From Oleiagrimonas sp964608595 (GTDB lineage: Bacteria > Pseudomonadota > Gammaproteobacteria > Xanthomonadales > Rhodanobacteraceae), in the NCBI GenBank assembly GCA_964608595.1, contig CAZSOU010000072.1:1-11990 (forward strand): a DNA stretch of 11,990 bases, read 5' to 3'. The notes below the pieces were generated by a model. That model saw nothing but the letters and a program-made list of their open reading frames with translations, did no database searches and had not been told where the DNA came from. Made by a program: the position numbers and the translations under genes. Positions 7,595 to 11,990 of the stretch are shown here, in pieces (position 1 is the first letter of the stretch; each line of letters starts with the position of its first letter).

Positions 7595-9211
7595 ATGTAT
7601 TTGCGACTGCCCTTTCCAGCACTGCTTGCCGGTGCTGCCCTGTTGGCCTCGCCCCTGGTTCATGCACAAACACCGGCTCCCGCAGCCAGCAGCGCACAAC
7701 CCTGGTACGCAACCATCACCACGTTGCAAATGCACATGAAAACCGGCCGGATCGATTCGCGCGAGCTGACGCAGGCCTTCATTCGCCGGATCGCCAAGCT
7801 CGATCAATCGGGACCGACCGTCAATTCCGTCATCGAACTCAACCCCGACGCGCTGACAATGGCGCGTCAAAGCGACGCCGATCGCGACAGTGGCAAGACA
7901 CACGGCCCGCTGCTCGGCATTCCGGTGCTGCTCAAGGACAACATCGACACGGGCGACGGCATGCTCACCACCGCCGGATCACTCGCCATGACCGGCGCCC
8001 CTGCGCCCCGCGATGCCACCGTCGCGGCCAAACTGCGCAAAGCCGGAGCGGTCATTCTGGGCAAAACCAATTTGAGCGAATGGGCCAATTTCCGCTCCTC
8101 GCGCGCGTCCAGCGGTTGGAGCGGGCGCGGTGGTCTGACACGCAATCCCTATGTGCTCGATCGCAGCGCCTGCGGCTCCAGCGCCGGTTCGGCCGCCGCC
8201 GTGGCCGCAGGTTTCACCACTGTCGCCATCGGCACCGAAACCAACGGTTCGATCATTTGCCCCTCTGCCGCCAACGGCATTGTCGGTATCAAACCCACGG
8301 TCGGGCTGGTCAGCCGGGCCGGCATCGTGCCGATCAGCCACAGCCAGGACACGGCCGGCCCCATGGCGCGCACGGTTCGCGGTGCGGCCACCGTGCTCAC
8401 TGCCATCGCGGGCAGCGACCCGCGTGATCCGGCCACGGCCGATGCCGACAAGCACGCCACCGACTACACGCAATTTCTCGACGCCACCGCCCTCCAGGGC
8501 AAGCGCATCGGCGTGGTGCGTGGACTGGCCGGCGACAATCCCGATGTCACCCGTCTTCTCGACAAGACCATTGCCGTGCTGCGCAAACAGGGGGCCACCG
8601 TCGTCGACCCGGTCAAGCTGCCGCACCAGGGCGATTACGGCGCGGCCGAATTCACCGTGCTGTTGTACGAATTCAAGCACGATATCAACGCCTATCTGGC
8701 AACCCGCAAAGGTCTGGACGTGCACTCGCTGGCCGATCTGATCGCCTGGAACAAGGCCCATGCGGACGAGGAAATGCCGTGGTTCGGACAGGACCTGTTC
8801 ATCAAGGCCCAAGCCCGAGGGCCGCTGACCGACACGAAGTACACGGACGCTCTGGCCAAGGCAAAGAAATTGTCCGGCCCCGAGGGCATCGACGCCGCGC
8901 TCGCCACCCATCATCTGGATGCACTGCTGGCGCCGGCGCAGGGGCCGGCCTGGAGCATCGATCTGGTCAATGGCGACAATGAGGGCGCTTCGGCCTACGG
9001 CCCGGCCGCGGTCGCCGGTTCCCCGTCCATTACCGTGCCGGCCGGTTTCGTGCACGGCCTCCCGATCGGCATGCTGTTTTTCGCCGGCAAATGGAGCGAG
9101 CCGACCCTGATCGGCATTGCCTATGCGTACGAGCAGGCCACGCATGCACGTCGCAAGCCCGAATTCCTGAAGACCGTGCCGCAACCCGAACCGGCAGCCG
9201 GCACCGATTGA
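7595..9211 (+). CDS. Exported amidase-signature hydrolase, peptide-amidase (Pam)-like
   Basis: An amidase-signature serine hydrolase of 538 residues with a clear signal peptide (LPFPALLAGAALLASPLVHA, cleavage probably after A24), so it should act in the periplasm or outside. The Ser-cisSer-Lys triad is K114 (LLKDNIDT), S195 in CGSSAGSAAA, and nucleophile S219 in GTETNGSIICP. Spacing and surrounding residues (RNPYVLDRSACGSS, GIKPTVGLVSR, SHSQDTAGPMAR, GPEGIDAAL) closely resemble, from memory, the Stenotrophomonas maltophilia peptide amidase, which deamidates C-terminal amides of peptides. That substrate is therefore a reasonable guess, not proven. The start ATG 7595 has an excellent GGGAGG (7584-7589) with 5-base spacing. 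It is not a GatA subunit: it has a signal peptide and no gatB or gatC neighbours. It is divergent from the cytochrome gene and convergent with the guanylyltransferase gene. Confidence 0.92.
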   Translation: MYLRLPFPALLAGAALLASPLVHAQTPAPAASSAQPWYATITTLQMHMKTGRIDSRELTQAFIRRIAKLDQSGPTVNSVIELNPDALTMARQSDADRDSGKTHGPLLGIPVLLKDNIDTGDGMLTTAGSLAMTGAPAPRDATVAAKLRKAGAVILGKTNLSEWANFRSSRASSGWSGRGGLTRNPYVLDRSACGSSAGSAAAVAAGFTTVAIGTETNGSIICPSAANGIVGIKPTVGLVSRAGIVPISHSQDTAGPMARTVRGAATVLTAIAGSDPRDPATADADKHATDYTQFLDATALQGKRIGVVRGLAGDNPDVTRLLDKTIAVLRKQGATVVDPVKLPHQGDYGAAEFTVLLYEFKHDINAYLATRKGLDVHSLADLIAWNKAHADEEMPWFGQDLFIKAQARGPLTDTKYTDALAKAKKLSGPEGIDAALATHHLDALLAPAQGPAWSIDLVNGDNEGASAYGPAAVAGSPSITVPAGFVHGLPIGMLFFAGKWSEPTLIGIAYAYEQATHARRKPEFLKTVPQPEPAAGTD

Positions 9212-9214
9212 GAC

Positions 9215-9241
9215 GCCGGGGGCTTGCCTCATCGCCCCGGC
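9215..9241. terminator. GC-rich hairpin in the convergent gap
   Basis: GCCGGGG (9215-9221) and CCCCGGC (9235-9241) form a perfect 7-bp stem with a 13-base loop. They lie in the 40-base gap between the amidase stop and the stop of the convergent gene. The position fits a shared 3' end for both transcripts, but no T-run follows on either strand. Confidence 0.35.
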
Positions 9242-9251
9242 ACGGGTGGGC

Positions 9252-10673
9252 CTAGGTCGGCGTATTGCGACCGTAGACATCCTCGAAACGCACGATGTCG
9301 TCTTCGCCGAGATAACTGCCCGATTGCACCTCGATCAACTCCAGCGGCATCTTGCCCGGGTTTTCCAGGCGGTGATTCGTGCCCATGGGAATGAACGTCG
9401 ATTCGTTTTCGCCCAACAAGAAAACGTCTTCGCCACGCGTCACCCGCGCGGTGCCGCTGACCACGACCCAGTGCTCGGCACGATGATGGTGCATCTGCAG
9501 ACTGAGCTGGCCGCCGGGTTTGACGGTGATCCGCTTGACCTGAAAGCGCTCGGCCATGTCAATGGAATCGTAAGCGCCCCACGGCCGATACACCTTGCGG
9601 TGCAAGGCTGCTTCCGAACGCGCATCGTGCTTGAGACGGCCGACCACGTCGCGTACTTTCTGCACCTGGTCCTTGCGCGCCACCAGCACGGCGTCGTCGG
9701 TGTCCACCACGACCATGTCGTCCAGACCGATCATGGCCACCAGACGCCGTTCGCTCCACCCGAACGAATTGCGGCAGTCCAGCGCCAATACGTCGCCATG
9801 ACTCGCATTGCCGTCGTCGTCGTGCGCGGTCACCTGCCACAACGCCGCCCACGAACCGACATCGTTCCAACCGACATCGAGCGGCAACACGCGCGCAGCG
9901 TCGGTTTTTTCCATCACCGCATAATCGATGGAATCGGCGGGACAGGCTTCGAAGGCGTCCTTGTCCAGACGCAGGAAATCGGCATCGCGCGCAGCGCCGG
10001 CGAAAGCCTTGCGGCAGGCATCGAGGATGTCCGGGCGATACTTGCCCAGCTCTTCCAGATAACGCGAGGCGCGCATCAGGAACATGCCGCTGTTCCAGAC
10101 ATGATCGCCACTTTCCAGATACTGGCGCGCCGTGGCCGCATCCGGTTTCTCGACAAATTCGTCGACCGCGCGTACACCGTCGCCCTTGCCGAGCTTGATG
10201 TAGCCGTAACCGGTTTCCGGCGCATCAGGCACGATACCGAACGTCACCAACGCGCCCTCGGCGGCTTCGGGCATGGCCTGTGCCACCAAGGCGCGGAAGC
10301 GCTCGACGTCGCCGACCACGTGGTCGGACGGCAACACCAGCAGCAGCGGATCGTCACCGTCAGCCTGCGCCTGCATCGCGGCCGCGGCAATCGCCGGCGC
10401 GGTGTTGCGACCGACCGGTTCGAGCACGATCGCCTGCGGTCGGCAATCGACCTGACGCAGTTGTTCGGCCACCATGAAACGATGTGCTTCGTTGGTCACC
10501 ACCAACGGCGCTTGCACGTCTTGCGCCCCGGCCAGGCGCAACCAGGTGGCTTGCAGCATGGAGTGTTCGCCATCCAGCGCCAGGAACTGCTTGGGATGGC
10601 CCGAACGCGACAACGGCCACAGCCGCGTGCCCGAACCGCCGGAAAGGATGACCGGAACCAGTGTATTGCTCAC
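9252..10673 (-). CDS. manC: Mannose-1-phosphate guanylyltransferase / mannose-6-phosphate isomerase (type II bifunctional)
   Basis: This cytoplasmic bifunctional enzyme (ManC/AlgA/XanB/CpsB type) isomerises fructose-6-P to mannose-6-P and makes GDP-mannose from mannose-1-P and GTP. It supplies exopolysaccharide, LPS or glycan synthesis. It has 473 residues, usual for the family. The N-terminal pyrophosphorylase has GGSGTRLWPLSR (12-23), EPVGRNTAPAI (85-95), LPSDH, the catalytic FVEKP (173-177), WNSGMF and DVGWNDVGSW. The C-terminal cupin isomerase has YRPWG (362-366), the metal-binding QMHHHRAEHW (393-402) and ENESTFIP (422-429). The start is GTG 10673: GGAG (10686-10683 on the minus strand) lies 9 bases upstream and no in-frame ATG is near. 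In xanthomonads the gene is called xanB. No other polysaccharide gene is in the window, and no clear promoter is seen. Confidence 0.95.
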   Translation of the reverse strand: MSNTLVPVILSGGSGTRLWPLSRSGHPKQFLALDGEHSMLQATWLRLAGAQDVQAPLVVTNEAHRFMVAEQLRQVDCRPQAIVLEPVGRNTAPAIAAAAMQAQADGDDPLLLVLPSDHVVGDVERFRALVAQAMPEAAEGALVTFGIVPDAPETGYGYIKLGKGDGVRAVDEFVEKPDAATARQYLESGDHVWNSGMFLMRASRYLEELGKYRPDILDACRKAFAGAARDADFLRLDKDAFEACPADSIDYAVMEKTDAARVLPLDVGWNDVGSWAALWQVTAHDDDGNASHGDVLALDCRNSFGWSERRLVAMIGLDDMVVVDTDDAVLVARKDQVQKVRDVVGRLKHDARSEAALHRKVYRPWGAYDSIDMAERFQVKRITVKPGGQLSLQMHHHRAEHWVVVSGTARVTRGEDVFLLGENESTFIPMGTNHRLENPGKMPLELIEVQSGSYLGEDDIVRFEDVYGRNTPT

Positions 10674-10798
10674 GATGTATCACTCCATGTCAATTCGAAA
10701 AACCCGCTCGATTCGCCGCCCCTCGCGCAAAAGCGCATTTCATGCGCACCGGCGAGATGCACCATCGAAACCATGCGACTGTCGCGCACGAGATGCGG

Positions 10799-10846
10799 TC
10801 CCTGTACGTTACGGAACAGGGATGAGGAAATGTTCTCGTCCCTGTT
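10799..10846 (+). repeat. Strong 14-bp hairpin with a competing third arm
   Basis: Bases 10815-10828 (AACAGGGATGAGGA) pair with 10833-10846 (TTCTCGTCCCTGTT) over 14 bp with two wobbles, closing an AATG tetraloop. A third arm TCCCTGT at 10799-10805 can instead pair with ACAGGGA at 10816-10822. The result is a switch-like TCCCTGT / ACAGGGA / TCCCTGT arrangement. It is followed by GTTTTC, not a full T-run. Function is unknown. Confidence 0.6.
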
Positions 10847-10848
10847 TT

Positions 10849-10870
10849 CGGGGAAGTCGTTCATTCCCCG
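10849..10870 (+). repeat. Adjacent 7-bp hairpin
   Basis: CGGGGAA (10849-10855) and TTCCCCG (10864-10870) form a perfect stem with an 8-base loop, starting two bases after the previous hairpin. Two stable stems in tandem resemble a structured RNA or a REP/BIME-like unit. The sequence does not match a REP consensus that I know. Confidence 0.5.
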
Positions 10871-11047
10871 GGGCAGCTCTGACCGACTCCGTTTGCAGAG
10901 CGGCTCCCCCACCCCTTTCGCGAGCACATGGAGCCCCGGGCCAAAGCGCCGGCGTGACAAGCGTGTGCCGCGAGAATGCGGGCCGGAAAACCAGAAGACA
11001 GGGTACTTCACACTTCGAACAATTCCCATGCCTGCTTCCCCATTCAG

Positions 11048-11075
11048 GCGCCGGTCGGCTTTTGACGTCGGCGCT
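11048..11075 (+). repeat. GC-rich hairpin
   Basis: GCGCCG and CGGCGC flank GTCGGCTTTTGACGT. A 6-bp outer stem can continue as GTC/GAC with a small bulge over a GGCTTTT loop. It lies just before the tandem GCCGGATCC repeat. No gene ends here, so it is not obviously a terminator. Confidence 0.4.
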
Positions 11076-11084
11076 TGAAAACAC

Positions 11085-11104
11085 GCCGGATCCAGCCGGA
11101 TCCG
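11085..11104 (+). repeat. 10-base tandem repeat
   Basis: GCCGGATCCA followed directly by GCCGGATCCG: two units, 9 of 10 bases identical. Each contains GGATCC, so the pair can also fold on itself. Short and of unknown meaning. Confidence 0.6.
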
Positions 11105-11204
11105 GGACAAGCGCCAATCCGCGCAAAGCCGGGCGCCGGTTGCGCAGCGACGTCCGCTTTCTGGTGCGACTGACCGAGCGTGGCGTCGCCGACCGCAACC
11201 GATT

Positions 11205-11280
11205 GCATGGTCCGCGAGCGCCAAGGTCAGCCCGGCCACCCTGCGCCGGAAGCTCAAGCGCGAACCCTCAAGCGCGAATC
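11205..11280 (+). pseudogene. Possible remnant of an AraC-type helix-turn-helix, with 14-base tandem duplication
   Basis: One frame here reads AWSASAKVSPATLRRKLKRE. The part KVSPATLRRKLKRE is very like the recognition-helix region of AraC/XylS regulators, which often read VSPATLRRKLKREG. Immediately after, CTCAAGCGCGAA occurs twice in a 14-base tandem unit (11253-11266 and 11267-11280, 13 of 14 identical). That insertion is not a multiple of three and would shift the frame. Upstream and downstream I cannot follow a regulator in any single frame, so at most this is a decayed fragment. Fourteen residues can match by chance in Arg/Lys-rich GC DNA, hence low confidence. Confidence 0.25.
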
Positions 11281-11283
11281 GTT

Positions 11284-11311
11284 GCACAACAATCCGCGCG
11301 CGTCGTTGTGC
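11284..11311 (+). repeat. Hairpin GCACAAC / GTTGTGC
   Basis: A perfect 7-bp stem (11284-11290 with 11305-11311) around a 14-base loop containing CGCGCGCG. It lies upstream of the leuA-leader promoter, with no T-run. Confidence 0.4.
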
Positions 11312-11340
11312 CCGCCGTGGCCGCCCGAAATATCGAGCGG

Positions 11341-11364
11341 GCATGTGCGGGGACATGCCATGTC
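11341..11364. promoter_or_regulatory. Nested inverted repeats upstream of the leuA-leader promoter
   Basis: GCATGT-N6-ACATGC (11341-11358) overlaps GACATG-C-CATGTC (11352-11364). Both are perfect dyads sharing ACATGC. They lie about 40-60 bases upstream of the TTGACA box, a usual place for an activator or repressor site. No known binding motif is recognised. Confidence 0.3.
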
Positions 11365-11401
11365 GTCATATGGACGGATGGATGTCTACGGCAATTTCCG
11401 G

Positions 11402-11431
11402 TTGACAGGTCGGCCCGGGGGCGCGTAGCGT
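11402..11431 (+). promoter_or_regulatory. Promoter of the leuA leader
   Basis: A perfect TTGACA -35 (11402-11407) is followed after 18 bases by TAGCGT (11426-11431), a weak -10 that keeps the key T, A and final T. Transcription would begin about 11438, next to the leader ATG at 11439. The -35 quality and the attenuator directly downstream support it; the -10 is the weak point. Confidence 0.6.
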
Positions 11432-11438
11432 GTCGAGC

Positions 11439-11570
11439 ATGGTCACCAACGCGCACCTGCCGTCGATGTTTCTCCACCGCCTCGCGGTGACCGGCGTGCG
11501 CGTGCCTGCCGTGCAGATTGTCAGCCTCATTCTCGTACTCGTGCTTATTACCGGCTCGGGAGCGGGATAG
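11439..11570 (+). CDS. Branched-chain amino acid leader peptide of the leuA attenuator
   Basis: A 43-residue frame runs from ATG 11439 to TAG 11568-11570. Residues 25-37 are V-Q-I-V-S-L-I-L-V-L-V-L-I: 11 of 13 are Val, Ile or Leu, just before the stop. This is the hallmark of ilv/leu attenuator leaders, where shortage of charged tRNA stalls the ribosome. All three Ile codons in the run are ATT, and none of the four Leu codons is CTG. The run (11511-11549) lies upstream of an antiterminator arm and terminator. No Shine-Dalgarno is visible before ATG 11439. The promoter would put the RNA 5' end right there, so leaderless translation is possible. ATG 11466 is an alternative in-frame start giving 34 residues. 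Its job is regulatory; the peptide itself probably has no function. Confidence 0.85.
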   Translation: MVTNAHLPSMFLHRLAVTGVRVPAVQIVSLILVLVLITGSGAG

Positions 11571-11618
11571 GGCGCGCGTCAGAAAAACGACTCGATCAAC
11601 CCAAAACCCCGCACCCGA
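11556..11618 (+). promoter_or_regulatory. Antiterminator pairing of the leuA attenuator
   Basis: TCGGGAGCGGG (11556-11566), covering the last sense codons of the leader peptide, can pair with CCCGCACCCGA (11608-11618). Ten of 11 positions pair, with one A-A mismatch. The second arm is also the 5' side of the terminator stem, so the two folds exclude each other. A ribosome at the leader stop would cover the first arm and allow termination. One stalled in the Val/Ile/Leu run would leave it free. A weaker competing helix (11530-11535 with 11557-11562, two wobbles) may act as protector. Confidence 0.75.
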
Positions 11619-11637
11619 AAGGATGCGGGGTTTTTTT
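11603..11637 (+). terminator. Attenuator terminator upstream of leuA
   Basis: AAAACCCCGCACCC (11603-11616) pairs with GGATGCGGGGTTTT (11621-11634). That is 14 positions with a single C-A mismatch, closed by a GAAA tetraloop, followed by an unbroken run of seven T residues (11631-11637). It is a textbook strong intrinsic terminator. It sits between the leader peptide and leuA, not behind a gene, which identifies it as the attenuator. Confidence 0.93.
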
Positions 11638-11668
11638 GTTGCCTCTTCCACCCACGCGGAGTTCCTCC

Positions 11669-11990
11669 ATGCCCCAGCAAACCCCGGAAACCACGGACAA
11701 CGACGTGCGCGAACACGTACGCATCTTCGACACCACGTTGCGCGATGGCGAGCAGTCGCCCGGTTTTTCCATGAACCGCGCGCAAAAGCTGCGCATGGCC
11801 GCCGCTCTCGGCGACCTCGGCGTGGATGTGCTCGAAGCCGGTTTCCCGCAGGCCTCGCCGGACGACTTCGCGGCCGTGGCCGCCATCGCCGAGAGCGTGC
11901 GCGGACCGTCCGTGTGCGGGCTGGCGCGTTGCCAAGGTGGTGACATCGAGGCGGCGGCACGGGCGCTGGAGAAGGCGCATGCCCCGCGCA
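11669..11990 (+). CDS. leuA: 2-isopropylmalate synthase (3' end outside window)
   Basis: LeuA condenses acetyl-CoA with 2-oxoisovalerate to 2-isopropylmalate, the first committed step of leucine synthesis in the cytoplasm. Only the first 107 residues are visible; family members are usually about 510-520. The catalytic TIM-barrel start is clear: VRIFDTTLRDGEQSPGFSM (residues 17-35, with R25 and D26 as the expected catalytic and metal-binding positions), then VDVLEAGFPQASPDDFAAV and SVCGLARCQGGDIEAAA. ATG 11669 is chosen because GGAG at 11658-11661 lies 7 bases upstream and the DTTLRDGEQ motif then falls at the usual distance. Related acyl transferases (homocitrate or citramalate synthase) share DTTLRDGEQ. 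The branched-chain leader and attenuator directly upstream and the GLARC sequence favour LeuA. Confidence 0.93.
   Translation, partial: MPQQTPETTDNDVREHVRIFDTTLRDGEQSPGFSMNRAQKLRMAAALGDLGVDVLEAGFPQASPDDFAAVAAIAESVRGPSVCGLARCQGGDIEAAARALEKAHAPR

Larger units (their letters stand above)
10674..11401. other. Long intergenic stretch without a convincing gene
   Basis: Between the manC start and the leuA-leader promoter no frame reads like a known protein. The frames open here are high-GC shadows with Arg/Pro/Ala-rich content and no good start signals. The stretch holds two strong adjacent hairpins (10815-10870), a third hairpin (about 11048-11075), a 10-base tandem repeat, a 14-base tandem repeat inside a possible AraC-type HTH remnant, a hairpin at 11284-11311 and nested dyads at 11341-11364. 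Its 5' part on the minus strand should carry the manC upstream region. An sRNA or decayed regulator gene is possible but not shown. Confidence 0.5.

Noticed and set aside
7979..9280. 433-residue minus-strand frame opposite the amidase gene
   Set aside because: Antisense shadow of a gene with an intact catalytic triad and strong ribosome binding site.
10674..10700. TTGACA just upstream of the manC start on the minus strand as its promoter
   Set aside because: It lies about 20 bases from the GTG start, so any -10 would fall inside the gene; no TATAAT-like box is there. The sequence overlaps the ribosome binding region instead.
9246..11078. 610-residue plus-strand frame opposite manC, running into the intergenic region
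   Set aside because: Most of it is the reverse complement of manC. The part beyond 10674 shows no motif and no separate start signal.
10670..11356. 228-residue minus-strand frame in the manC-leuA interval
   Set aside because: Arg-rich, low-complexity content, with no recognisable domain. Its end overlaps the manC start. I cannot exclude a small unknown protein, but nothing supports one.
10474..11490. 338-residue plus-strand frame across the manC start and the leuA leader region
   Set aside because: It overlaps manC in antisense, crosses the TTGACA promoter and the leader peptide in another frame, and has no domain-like content.
11518..11943. 141-residue plus-strand frame (and minus-strand frames 11579-11980) over the attenuator and leuA start
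   Set aside because: They read through the terminator hairpin and overlap leuA, whose DTTLRDGEQSP motif fixes the true frame.
1..11990. tRNA, rRNA, CRISPR array, insertion sequence or phage attachment site
   Set aside because: Looked for tRNA-like cloverleaf ends, regularly spaced repeats, transposase motifs and terminal inverted repeats by eye and found none. The hairpins in 10799-11311 do not match any such pattern.

Overview
The window is about 12 kb of high-GC chromosomal DNA with housekeeping content. It looks like a gammaproteobacterium of the Xanthomonadales/Lysobacterales type. This is inferred from a XanB/ManC-type bifunctional enzyme, an amidase resembling the Stenotrophomonas peptide amidase, an ilv-type attenuator in front of leuA, and the overall protein style. 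The species cannot be fixed from sequence reading alone. I see no tRNA, rRNA, CRISPR array, insertion sequence or phage gene.

Layout, left to right. (1) The 3' part of accA (acetyl-CoA carboxylase carboxyltransferase alpha subunit) enters from the left edge. (2) A secreted thioredoxin-fold protein with a one-cysteine CHFS active site follows. (3) A hairpin and a perfect TATAAT box precede typA/bipA. Two small genes are close behind on the same strand: a PP-loop ATPase of the diphthine-ammonia ligase family (41-base gap) and a Mug/TDG-like DNA glycosylase (32-base gap). These three are a plausible operon. (4) On the minus strand, overlapping the glycosylase tail by 14 bases, is a five-heme c-type cytochrome that joins a c4-like diheme part to an alcohol-dehydrogenase-type triheme part. 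(5) Divergent from it is an exported amidase-signature hydrolase with a strong Shine-Dalgarno. (6) Converging on the amidase is a bifunctional mannose-1-phosphate guanylyltransferase/mannose-6-phosphate isomerase (GDP-mannose supply for polysaccharide or LPS), starting with GTG. (7) A stretch of about 760 bases has no convincing gene. It holds several strong hairpins, short tandem repeats and what may be the remnant of an AraC-type helix-turn-helix. (8) At the right edge is a complete-looking transcription attenuator, followed by the start of leuA, cut by the window end. It has a TTGACA promoter, a 43-residue leader peptide ending in a dense run of Val/Ile/Leu codons, an antiterminator pairing, a strong terminator with a GAAA loop and seven T residues, and the leuA ribosome binding site.

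The best-supported regulatory system is the branched-chain amino acid attenuator at 11402-11668. Ribosome stalling at Ile, Val or Leu codons would leave 11556-11566 free to pair with 11608-11618, which blocks the terminator and lets leuA be transcribed. Its promoter places the likely transcription start almost on the leader peptide ATG, so the leader may be translated without an untranslated region. Other points worth a second look are the cytochrome fusion, the missing catalytic asparagine in the Mug-like glycosylase, the monothiol periplasmic thioredoxin-like protein, and the Dph6-like gene directly behind a translational GTPase.
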